Shown: positions 1 through 4,960 of the stretch, piece by piece
Numbering within the stretch: position 1 is the first letter of the stretch
Layout: each line of letters begins with the position of its first letter
Assembly: GCA_002393835.1 (NCBI GenBank)
Contig: DGTW01000136.1
Span: 1 to 6,221, forward strand
Length of the DNA: 6,221 nucleotides
Origin: Treponema sp. UBA4326
GTDB lineage: Bacteria > Spirochaetota > Spirochaetia > Treponematales > Treponemataceae
Reading direction: 5' to 3'
Program-made: the position numbers and the translations under genes
The notes under the pieces: model-generated
Database searches by the model: none
What the model saw: only the letters and a program-made list of their open reading frames with translations
What the model was told of the DNA's origin: nothing

Positions 1-25
1 ATAGGTTCAAGTCCTATTGCCCCTA
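1..25 (+). tRNA. 3' end of a tRNA (T-arm and acceptor strand), isotype not determinable
   Basis: The window opens inside a tRNA. Positions 1-5 (ATAGG) and 13-17 (CCTAT) form a perfect 5-bp T-stem around the 7-nt loop TTCAAGT, which matches the canonical TTCRANY T-loop. Positions 18-24 (TGCCCCT) would be the 3' acceptor strand and A25 the discriminator base. CCA is not encoded, so it would have to be added after transcription. The missing 5' strand should read AGGGGCA. The anticodon lies outside the window, so I do not name the amino acid. Confidence 0.85.
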
Positions 26-35
26 TTTATTTCTT

Positions 36-70
36 ACCCACGATATTATATGTCGTGGGTATTTTTTTTT
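36..70 (+). terminator. Rho-independent terminator of the tRNA transcript
   Basis: ACCCACGA (36-43) pairs perfectly with TCGTGGGT (53-60), and a run of nine T begins at 62. It lies 10 nt after the tRNA end, so it ends the tRNA transcript and separates it from argF. Confidence 0.9.
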
Positions 71-132
71 ACGGCGCATGAGCCTTCCCTATTTTTTACA
101 ACCCAAATGGATTTTATTAAGGACAAAGCATC

Positions 133-189
133 ATGAAGAACAAGAAAAAAAAACAAATCAGGCTCAGCGTCATCAGATACTTTTTATAG
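133..189 (+). CDS. Possible 18-residue basic leader peptide or spurious small ORF
   Basis: ATG at 133 is preceded by AAGGA (119-123) at a 9-nt spacing, a good ribosome binding site. The frame encodes 18 residues, begins MKNKKKK and carries two arginines, then stops at TAG 187-189, just before the -35 box of the argF promoter. It contains a run of nine A (145-153). A leader peptide controlling argF is conceivable, but the argF promoter lies downstream of it and I see no attenuator hairpin between them. The frame differs from that of argF, so it is not an N-terminal extension. Confidence 0.22.
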   Translation: MKNKKKKQIRLSVIRYFL

Positions 190-195
190 AAACAG

Positions 196-224
196 TTGAC
201 CAAAAATTATCTTAATTATAGAAT
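196..224 (+). promoter_or_regulatory. Sigma70-type promoter of argF
   Basis: The -35 box TTGACC (196-201) and -10 box TAGAAT (219-224) each match consensus at 5 of 6 positions and are separated by exactly 17 bp. The expected transcription start is at about 230-231, on the argF ATG itself, which predicts a leaderless message. Confidence 0.75.
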
Positions 225-229
225 ACTTT

Positions 230-1183
230 ATGATTCAAGCAGAAAAATTTGATTCACCATTCAAGGGGCGCTCGCTTCTTACCTGGCTTGACTATGAGCC
301 GGAAGAAATTTTGCAATTCCTTGATTATGCATTTTTAGTCAAAAAGCAGGCTCACGCAGGTGAAATTCACCAGCGATTCTTGGGCAAAACAATAGCCCTC
401 ATTTTTGAAAAACGCTCAACCCGCACCCGCTCCTCATTCGAGACGGCTTTTGGCGAGGAAGGCGGTCACCCGGTCTTCATGTCAACCCAGGATCTTCAGC
501 TTGGCGGAAAGGAAAGCGTCAAGGACACAGCACGAGTCTTGGGCCGTATGTTCAGTGCCATCGAATTCCGGGGATTTAAGCAGGAACATGTAAAGCAGCT
601 GGCGGAATTCTCAAAGGTTCCGGTAATCAACGGCCTTACGGACGACTATCACCCGACCCAGGCTCTGGCCGACATTATGACACTCAAGGAAAACTTCGGA
701 AAACTCAAGGGGCTCAAATGGGCCTTCTGCGGCGACGGACGCAACAATGTGGCCCGCTCCCTCATGATTATCTCGGCCAAGCTCGGAATCGACTTTGCGA
801 TTTACTCTCCGAAAGAACTATTTCCTCCAAAAGACATTCAGGAAATCTGTGCACCTCTCGCAGCAAAAAGCGGTGCAAAAATTGAAATTTCCAGTGAAAT
901 TTCAGTTGTAAAAAATGCTGATTGCCTTTATACTGATGTGTGGGTTTCTATGGGTGAAGAATCACTCAAAGAGGAACGAACGCGCCTTCTTTCACCCTAT
1001 CAGGTAAACAAAGACTTAATGGCAGCCACAGGGAAAAGCAGTACGATTTTCATGCACTGTCTTCCAGCTGTCATTGGTCAGGAAGTTACCGAGGATGTTT
1101 TCGAAAGTCCTGCAAGCAAAGTCTGGGACGAGGCAGAAAACCGCAAGCATACCATTAAGGCAATTATGCTCGCGCTCATCTAA
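230..1183 (+). CDS. argF: Ornithine carbamoyltransferase
   Basis: This cytoplasmic enzyme joins carbamoyl phosphate and ornithine to make citrulline in arginine synthesis; catabolic versions (ArcB) run the reverse reaction in the arginine deiminase pathway. The family signatures are all present: the carbamoyl-phosphate loop STRTR at residues 63-67, HPTQ at 141-144, the ornithine-loop DVWVSMG at 236-242, HCLP with the catalytic cysteine at 276-279, and ENRKHTIKA near the end with its conserved arginine at about 305. The length of 317 residues is normal for the family. The start is firm: a TGA lies in frame at 197-199 and no other usual start codon lies between it and 230. There is no Shine-Dalgarno sequence, in keeping with a leaderless mRNA. 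A secreted protein gene follows after 27 bp in the same operon. No other arginine genes are nearby, so anabolic and catabolic roles cannot be separated. Confidence 0.95.
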   Translation: MIQAEKFDSPFKGRSLLTWLDYEPEEILQFLDYAFLVKKQAHAGEIHQRFLGKTIALIFEKRSTRTRSSFETAFGEEGGHPVFMSTQDLQLGGKESVKDTARVLGRMFSAIEFRGFKQEHVKQLAEFSKVPVINGLTDDYHPTQALADIMTLKENFGKLKGLKWAFCGDGRNNVARSLMIISAKLGIDFAIYSPKELFPPKDIQEICAPLAAKSGAKIEISSEISVVKNADCLYTDVWVSMGEESLKEERTRLLSPYQVNKDLMAATGKSSTIFMHCLPAVIGQEVTEDVFESPASKVWDEAENRKHTIKAIMLALI

Positions 1184-1210
1184 GGTGAGGGCGCCAAAAG
1201 GAGATTCTAT

Positions 1211-1642
1211 ATGAAAAAAATGCTTATTTTGTCAGCATTGCTCTGTGTGGGAGTGTTGTTCTCTGCAGCCGCAAAGGAAGAGCAGAACTACAAATACGAG
1301 TACAAAGAGTCAAAACTTTCTTATCACAATGTTCAGGTCTATAAAGTCCTTGACCACCGAGATGCATACATCGTAATGTACGCAAAAGGCCATCGTGATG
1401 TCGGAACTATTTCCGTTCCAAAGAAATGGTATTCAAATTCCATGACGGCTCAGTCAAAGCTTTCATTCCGTGCTCTTCCAAAAGGGATGTATCCTTACAT
1501 GACTGTTTTCAAGCGCGACGGTCAGTTCGACCGAGTAATGCTCACCCTGCCAATCTCACGAGATTCTCCAATTTGGGGCGTTGCAGACAGCACTCACAAA
1601 GTTGAAGACGCAGACAAAGAGACTTTCGACATCGTCTACTAA
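1211..1642 (+). CDS. Small secreted protein of unknown function
   Basis: I do not recognise this 143-residue protein. It starts with a clear Sec signal peptide: MKKM, a hydrophobic core at about residues 5-18, then SAAA followed by KEE, giving a likely signal peptidase I cut after A20 or A21. A cysteine at residue 12 lies inside the core and lacks a proper lipobox, so a lipoprotein is unlikely. The mature part of about 122 residues is rich in tyrosine, lysine and alternating hydrophobic residues, which suggests beta strands, and it has no further membrane segment. It is probably periplasmic or on the outer membrane. A strong ribosome binding site, AAAAGGAG (1196-1203), precedes the start. The gene lies 27 bp after argF and ends at a terminator, so the two are likely cotranscribed, although no functional link is evident. 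Confidence 0.85.
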   Translation: MKKMLILSALLCVGVLFSAAAKEEQNYKYEYKESKLSYHNVQVYKVLDHRDAYIVMYAKGHRDVGTISVPKKWYSNSMTAQSKLSFRALPKGMYPYMTVFKRDGQFDRVMLTLPISRDSPIWGVADSTHKVEDADKETFDIVY

Positions 1643-1662
1643 GTCAAAATAGCAATCTTGAA

Positions 1663-1697
1663 AAGGGCTGTCATTGTCACAGCCCTTATTTTGTTTT
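1663..1697 (+). terminator. Rho-independent terminator after the argF operon
   Basis: AAGGGCTGT (1663-1671) and ACAGCCCTT (1679-1687) form a perfect 9-bp stem with a 7-nt loop, followed by the T-rich tail ATTTTGTTTT. It ends only a few bases before the ribosome binding site of the next gene, so that gene needs read-through or a promoter hidden in the same stretch. Confidence 0.88.
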
Positions 1698-1711
1698 AAA
1701 TGGAGCAGCAA

Positions 1712-2692
1712 ATGCAGATTATCTCAGATGTAAAAATTTCGGAATTCAAAGAATTTATAAAAAGCCATGACTTCTTCTATGTCGCCGGTCACAAGGATCC
1801 TGACGGGGATGCGGTTTACAGCTGTCTGGCTATGGCTGATTTTCTCGATGCCCAGGGAATTAAATACCAGCTCATTTCTGCAGGTCCTTTTAAGAGACCT
1901 GAAATTCGTGAAAAAGCAAACTTCTTCTCAAAAGAAATGACTTTTCTTTCCGAGCCGGAACGAAAGAAATCAGGCCTCATAATTCTTGACTGTTCTGAGA
2001 TGGCAAGACTTGGCGAAATTGAAGGAGACCTCAATGGCCTTGACACTTTTATAATTGACCACCACAAAACTGCTGAGGTCTCGTCAAACTGCATAATCGA
2101 TTCGACTTCCCCGGCCACGGCCTGTCTCGTACAGCAAATTTACGAAAAGATTCTCGGTCAAGTTCCAAAAAAGACAGCAGAACACCTTTTCTTCGCCCTT
2201 TCAACTGATACCGGCTATTTCAGGTTTCTTAACGCTGATTCTGCCGAAGTATTCGTTCAGGCCGCTCGACTGGTTGAGGCCGGGGCAAACCCGAGAAAAA
2301 CTTACGATGAGATGACTGGCGGGAAACCCTACTCCACCCGAAAACTGCTTGGAATCATGCTGGACAGGGTAGAACGGCGCTATGGAAACAAGCTGGCCGT
2401 TACCTACGAAACAATGGAGGATACTAAAGCCTGGGGCCAGGAAGGCCGGGACTCCGATGCCCTTTACTCACTTCTATTGTCCGTAGACGGAATTGAGGCC
2501 GTACTTTTCGTAAGACAGGATACAGAGCTTACCTGCACCTGCGGTTTCCGTTCCCGGGACAAAGTTGATGTAAGCGCAATCGCCGCAAAATTCGGAGGCG
2601 GCGGCCACAAGAACGCTGCCGGACTTAGCATTGACGGAAAAATACCTGATGTGCTGGAAAAAATCTGCGCAGAGTTCAAGAAAGTCCTATAA
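1712..2692 (+). CDS. nrnA: DHH/DHHA1 phosphoesterase, NrnA-like (nano-RNase / pAp phosphatase)
   Basis: This is a soluble Mn-dependent phosphoesterase of the DHH family, subfamily 1. NrnA relatives degrade 2-5 nt RNAs and linear dinucleotides left from RNA and cyclic-dinucleotide turnover, and many also remove the 3' phosphate of pAp. Motif positions counted from the 1712 start are: GHKDPDGDA at 26-34 (motif I), LDCS at 92-95 (II), the name-giving DHH at 116-118 (III), STDTG at 164-168 (IV), and the DHHA1 glycine-rich loop GGGGHKNAAG at 295-304. The length of 326 residues is typical. An in-frame ATG at 1700 would add four residues, but GGAG at 1702-1705 stands 6 nt before ATG 1712, so I choose 1712. 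Upstream it abuts the argF-operon terminator and downstream it has its own terminator, so it looks monocistronic. Substrate preference cannot be read from the sequence. Confidence 0.9.
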   Translation: MQIISDVKISEFKEFIKSHDFFYVAGHKDPDGDAVYSCLAMADFLDAQGIKYQLISAGPFKRPEIREKANFFSKEMTFLSEPERKKSGLIILDCSEMARLGEIEGDLNGLDTFIIDHHKTAEVSSNCIIDSTSPATACLVQQIYEKILGQVPKKTAEHLFFALSTDTGYFRFLNADSAEVFVQAARLVEAGANPRKTYDEMTGGKPYSTRKLLGIMLDRVERRYGNKLAVTYETMEDTKAWGQEGRDSDALYSLLLSVDGIEAVLFVRQDTELTCTCGFRSRDKVDVSAIAAKFGGGGHKNAAGLSIDGKIPDVLEKICAEFKKVL

Positions 2693-2718
2693 GTAATTTA
2701 CAAAAACACCAGTCAGGT

Positions 2719-2751
2719 AAAAGCGTGGTCATAAAAGCCACGCTTTTTTTT
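2719..2751 (+). terminator. Rho-independent terminator of nrnA
   Basis: AAAAGCGTGG (2719-2728) pairs with CCACGCTTTT (2738-2747) over 10 bp with a 9-nt loop, and the T run continues to 2751. It insulates the sigma54 regulatory region downstream. Confidence 0.92.
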
Positions 2752-2753
2752 GT

Positions 2754-2769
2754 CACCAGGAGCCTTGTG
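2754..2769. promoter_or_regulatory. Candidate upstream activator site (imperfect dyad)
   Basis: CACCAGG-AG-CCTTGTG is an inverted repeat with six of seven arm positions paired. It is centred about 230 bp upstream of the predicted sigma54 start site, a normal distance for an enhancer of an NtrC-type activator. Only one such dyad is seen and short dyads arise by chance, so this is tentative. Confidence 0.25.
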
Positions 2770-2800
2770 TATGAAATACTTATTATGTTGGTTTTAATTG

Positions 2801-2960
2801 TTTTTTTCTGTTTTTTGTTGGCTTTTTCTGTTTTTTGTTGTTTTTTTCTGGTTTTTTCTGGATTTTGCTGTTTTTTTGTTGGTTTTTACTGTTTTTTATT
2901 ATTTTCTTACTGGATTTTTCTTCTTTTTGCATATTTTTTCATATTTTTCTAAAAAATTTT
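2801..2960. repeat. Phased T-tract array, about sixteen 10-bp units (predicted bent DNA)
   Basis: This stretch is built of decamers in which a run of 4-7 T is followed mostly by CTG or TTG; TTTTTTTCTG and TTTTTTGTTG are typical units. T-tract starts fall at 2801, 2811, 2823, 2831, 2841, 2852, 2863, 2871, 2883, 2892, 2902, 2915, 2924, 2934 and 2944, a mean spacing of about 10.2 bp. The array closes with AAAAAATTTT (2951-2960). A-tracts in phase with the helix are the classic cause of intrinsic DNA curvature. The array ends next to the sigma54 -24 element, so bending may bring a distant activator to the polymerase. The first units are close copies of each other, which suggests growth by tandem duplication. 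Phe-rich reading frames across it are open only because T-rich DNA lacks stop codons. Confidence 0.85.
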
Positions 2961-2963
2961 GAC

Positions 2964-2980
2964 TTGGCACACATATTGCT
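2964..2980 (+). promoter_or_regulatory. Sigma54 (RpoN) promoter of the sigma-like gene
   Basis: TTGGCAC (2964-2970) and TTGCT (2976-2980) match the sigma54 consensus TTGGCACR-N4-TTGCW at every defined position. The GG (2966-2967) and GC (2978-2979) doublets are exactly 12 bp apart, as required for the -24 and -12 elements. The predicted start is at about 2991. This gives a leader of about 10 nt that begins at the ribosome binding site GGAGG (2992-2996), 4 nt before the ATG at 3001. Sigma54 promoters need an ATP-driven enhancer-binding activator. Confidence 0.88.
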
Positions 2981-3000
2981 AATCAATAAACGGAGGCAAT

Positions 3001-3984
3001 ATGACAAAAATAAATTTAGAGAGCTTACCAGAGCTTGTAAGTAAAAAAGTAGTCAGCAAAACTCAGGCCGTAAACATAGTCTGGGAAGAACTTTACATGA
3101 ACCCGCACAAATACGGCCTGAATTCTTTCTCAGAAGATCAAAAAAGTGATTTTCTCATAATAATGCACGGTATTTTTGAGAAAATTTTCGACAAATTCAT
3201 TCCGGGAGGAAGCGTTACTTTTACGGCATTCATCACAGGATGCATCGCAAATTACAAGATGGCCTTTCTTCGACGGTTATTTGAGGAAGAAAATGAAATG
3301 AAGAGCATCAGCGCAATTCTCAGGAATGAAACAGAGGAAAAAACCTGGGAAAACAGGCTGAGTCTCCCAGAAGATTTAGATGAAAACGAGGCTGAATCAT
3401 TGCAGGAAAAGAAAACTTTCTCCCAAATAACGAAAAAGGCCTCTGGTCAAGCTGAGCGAAACAAGAAAGTAGCAGAACTAACGGCTCTTGTCCTTTTGAT
3501 GAAGGCCTGCAAGGACATCGATGACGAAACAATTGAAAGAGTGAGCAAATTCACAGGCATAGACAAAGGCCTGCTCTTCGAGAAAATACAAGCTCTCAGG
3601 GACTCCATGCTAAGGAAGGACTGTCTCAATCAGGATTTAATCGCAAGGCGAAACAATGCCTTTTTCTTCCACCGAAAATACATGCAGGAAATGCTGGTGC
3701 CTTCCTACGCTGAGAAAAAACATGAAATCCTTAAGAGCAAGTACGAAAAACAAACGAAAAAATGGCAGATTCACAACAAGCTGCTTTCAGTCAGGTCAAA
3801 CTCGCCGTCAAACGAAGAAATCGCAAAAATCATAGGTCTGAAACCGCGCACCGTCTCTTTCTACATAAATCATGCAAAAAGCGGCAAGGGGCTGAGAAAA
3901 ATCCGGGAGCTGCAGACTGAAAAAAACGGAGAAGCCGAAAAAGAAAAACTCGCTTCAGAAACAGGCTCCCCTGCCCTCGAATAA
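3001..3984 (+). CDS. Divergent sigma70-family-like regulator under sigma54 control
   Basis: No standard family name fits this 327-residue protein, but its layout recalls sigma70 factors. Residues about 44-95 resemble region 2: an acidic SEDQKSDF start, a helix ending in FDKF, then a segment like the FDP-(x)n-F-S/T-Y-A-x-x-x-I core (FIPGGSVTFTAFITGCIAN), then basic FLRRLFEE. Residues about 160-205 (IDDETIERVSKFTGIDKG) form a second possible helix-turn-helix. Residues 269-293 (PSNEEIAKIIGLKPRTVSFY) look like a region-4 or LuxR-type helix-turn-helix. A strongly charged lysine-rich segment (about 206-262) and a polar tail complete it. There is no signal peptide or membrane segment, so it should be cytoplasmic. 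The start is fixed by GGAGG at 2992-2996. It could instead be a DNA-binding regulator that borrowed sigma-like folds. DNA binding is likely; sigma activity is inference. Confidence 0.6.
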   Translation: MTKINLESLPELVSKKVVSKTQAVNIVWEELYMNPHKYGLNSFSEDQKSDFLIIMHGIFEKIFDKFIPGGSVTFTAFITGCIANYKMAFLRRLFEEENEMKSISAILRNETEEKTWENRLSLPEDLDENEAESLQEKKTFSQITKKASGQAERNKKVAELTALVLLMKACKDIDDETIERVSKFTGIDKGLLFEKIQALRDSMLRKDCLNQDLIARRNNAFFFHRKYMQEMLVPSYAEKKHEILKSKYEKQTKKWQIHNKLLSVRSNSPSNEEIAKIIGLKPRTVSFYINHAKSGKGLRKIRELQTEKNGEAEKEKLASETGSPALE

Positions 3985-3991
3985 GAGTTTG

Positions 3992-4020
3992 TAGACTAGC
4001 AAGGCTCAATTCTGTATGAT
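3992..4020 (+). promoter_or_regulatory. Possible sigma70 promoter of rdgB
   Basis: TATGAT (4015-4020) matches the -10 consensus at 5 of 6 positions. TAGACT (3992-3997) is a 4-of-6 match to the -35 box, 17 bp upstream. The expected start at about 4027 lies after the ATG at 4024 and before the ATG at 4054, which supports the later start for rdgB. Confidence 0.4.
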
Positions 4021-4053
4021 TTTATGAAAATTCAGCAGACAAGGACCAACACA

Positions 4054-4689
4054 ATGGAAAAAAAGAAATTATACCTGGCTACAGGCAACAAGCACAAAAG
4101 AGAGGAGATTCAGCAAATTCTCCAGGATTATGAAATAAGAATACCTTCTGACGACGGAATTGACTTCGATCCGGTTGAGGATGGAAAGTCATTTTATGAG
4201 AACAGCCTGATAAAAGCCCGTGCCCTCTGGAATCTGGTGCACGAGCCGGTAATTGCCGACGACTCGGGAATATGCGTTGACGCACTGGGCGGAGAACCCG
4301 GAATCTACACATCCCGCTATGCAGGCCCCGACTTCATGCACGGAAAGGCCGACGGCAGCAAAATAAGCCAGGAGCAGCAAAACAGCTTTCTTATACAGCA
4401 GCTGAACGATACGAAAAGCGAAAACCGTTCCTGCCACTACACCTGCGCCATGGTGCTTCTCCTAAACCCGGACAGATTCTTCGTAGCCCAGGAGACTTTT
4501 GAAGGCCAGCTGATTCATTCAATAGAAGAAGCGGCAGGAAATGGAGGCTTCGGATACGATCCTATCGTCTATCTTCCCGACTACAAAAAAACCGTGGCCC
4601 AAATTTCTTCAGAAGAAAAAAACAGGATATCCCACCGTGGAAAAGCCCTGAAAACCATCGCTAAGATTCTTGAAAACCTTGAATTTTAA
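4054..4689 (+). CDS. rdgB: XTP/dITP diphosphatase (RdgB/HAM1 family)
   Basis: This cytoplasmic enzyme hydrolyses deaminated purine triphosphates (ITP, dITP, XTP) to the monophosphate and pyrophosphate, keeping them out of DNA and RNA. The family motifs are present: LATGNKHK at residues 8-15 for the triphosphate, ADDSGICVDAL at 68-78 with the metal and catalytic aspartates D69 and D70, the PGIYTSRYAG stretch at 82-91, GFGYDP at 165-170 for base recognition, and SHRGKA at 193-198. The 211 residues are slightly longer than the usual 195-205. An upstream in-frame ATG at 4024 would add ten residues, but AAGGA (4041-4045) lies 8 nt before ATG 4054 and the likely transcription start falls after 4024, so 4054 is preferred. 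It follows the sigma-like gene by about 70 bp and could also receive read-through from it. No clear GC-rich terminator follows. Confidence 0.93.
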   Translation: MEKKKLYLATGNKHKREEIQQILQDYEIRIPSDDGIDFDPVEDGKSFYENSLIKARALWNLVHEPVIADDSGICVDALGGEPGIYTSRYAGPDFMHGKADGSKISQEQQNSFLIQQLNDTKSENRSCHYTCAMVLLLNPDRFFVAQETFEGQLIHSIEEAAGNGGFGYDPIVYLPDYKKTVAQISSEEKNRISHRGKALKTIAKILENLEF

Positions 4690-4730
4690 CAAGTTAAGCC
4701 ATAAGTCCGCAGTAAAAACGAATTTTTCAT

Positions 4731-4779
4731 AAACTTTAGAAAAAAATTTTAAAAAAAATGTTTTTTTTCACTAAAGTTT
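4731..4779. repeat. A/T-rich inverted repeat overlapping the flaB -35 element
   Basis: AAACTTTAG (4731-4739) is the perfect reverse complement of CTAAAGTTT (4771-4779). Between them a second perfect dyad, eight A (4751-4758), TG, then eight T (4761-4768), forms the core. The right outer arm is the sigma28 -35 sequence itself. It could be an operator, a UP-like or bent element, or a weak terminator for rdgB. Confidence 0.6.
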
Positions 4780-4799
4780 CTAAAGCATGTATCCGATAC
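4772..4799 (+). promoter_or_regulatory. Sigma28 (FliA)-type flagellin promoter
   Basis: TAAAGTTT (4772-4779) is a perfect match to the enteric FliA -35 element, and TCCGATAC (4792-4799) resembles the -10 GCCGATAA. The spacer is one base longer than the enteric optimum. Transcription should begin at about 4805-4807, leaving a leader of about 155 nt before flaB. Confidence 0.75.
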
Positions 4800-4814
4800 T
4801 AATAAGGACAAGCT

Positions 4815-4835
4815 ATGTTCGGTACAGCTTCGTAG
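4815..4835 (+). other. Six-codon mini-ORF in the flaB leader
   Basis: ATG 4815 opens a frame of six codons (MFGTAS) ending at TAG 4833-4835. AAGGA (4804-4808) stands 6 nt before it. Because transcription is predicted to start at about 4805-4807, the ribosome binding site may be incomplete in the RNA. Further down, AAGGAG (4864-4869) precedes an ATG immediately followed by TAG (4874-4879), a start-stop pair. Either could be chance. Confidence 0.2.
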
Positions 4836-4909
4836 AAGAATTCTGAACAAGTGCGTCACGAAAAAGGAGACGGATGTAGCCTTGTAATACAGAAGTTTCC
4901 TTTTTCAAA

Positions 4910-4955
4910 CAGGCCGAAAAGGATTTTGGTCTGAAACACATTTCCACGGAGGAAA
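4910..4955 (+). promoter_or_regulatory. Two GGA-loop hairpins covering the flaB ribosome binding site (CsrA-like)
   Basis: Hairpin 1: 4910-4919 pairs with 4924-4933 over 10 continuous bp (two of them G-U), leaving the tetraloop AGGA (4920-4923). Hairpin 2: TTTCC (4941-4945) pairs with GGAAA (4951-4955), with loop ACGGA. Its loop and 3' arm contain GGAGG (4948-4952), the flaB Shine-Dalgarno sequence. GGA in a hairpin loop, in tandem about 27 nt apart with the second at the ribosome binding site, is the usual form of a CsrA repression target. A third candidate, ACGGATGT (4870-4877), lies upstream. CsrA control of flagellin is known in Bacillus and Borrelia; here it is inferred. Confidence 0.55.
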
Positions 4956-4960
4956 ACACT

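Noticed and set aside
145..153. Run of nine A as a phase-variation switch for argF
   Set aside because: The tract lies in a different small frame that stops at 187-189. The argF frame is closed by TGA at 197-199, so slippage cannot join them.
2725..2952. Phe-rich hydrophobic ORF of 75 residues, with possible shorter starts at 2767 (GTG) or 2785 (ATG)
   Set aside because: It begins inside the nrnA terminator and follows the T-tract array, where stop codons are rare by composition alone. The 10-bp repeat period is not a multiple of three, so it is not protein-driven. AGGAG at 2758-2762 is only 4 nt from the GTG and far from the ATG.
2835..3044. 69-residue ORF running over the sigma54 promoter into the sigma-like gene
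   Set aside because: It has no ribosome binding site, is Phe-rich by composition, and overlaps the promoter and the real start at 3001 in another frame.
4024..4053. Upstream ATG as the rdgB start
   Set aside because: There is no Shine-Dalgarno sequence before 4024, the predicted transcription start is at about 4027, and AAGGA sits at the right distance from ATG 4054. The family motif LATGNK also lies near the N-terminus, as usual, with the later start.
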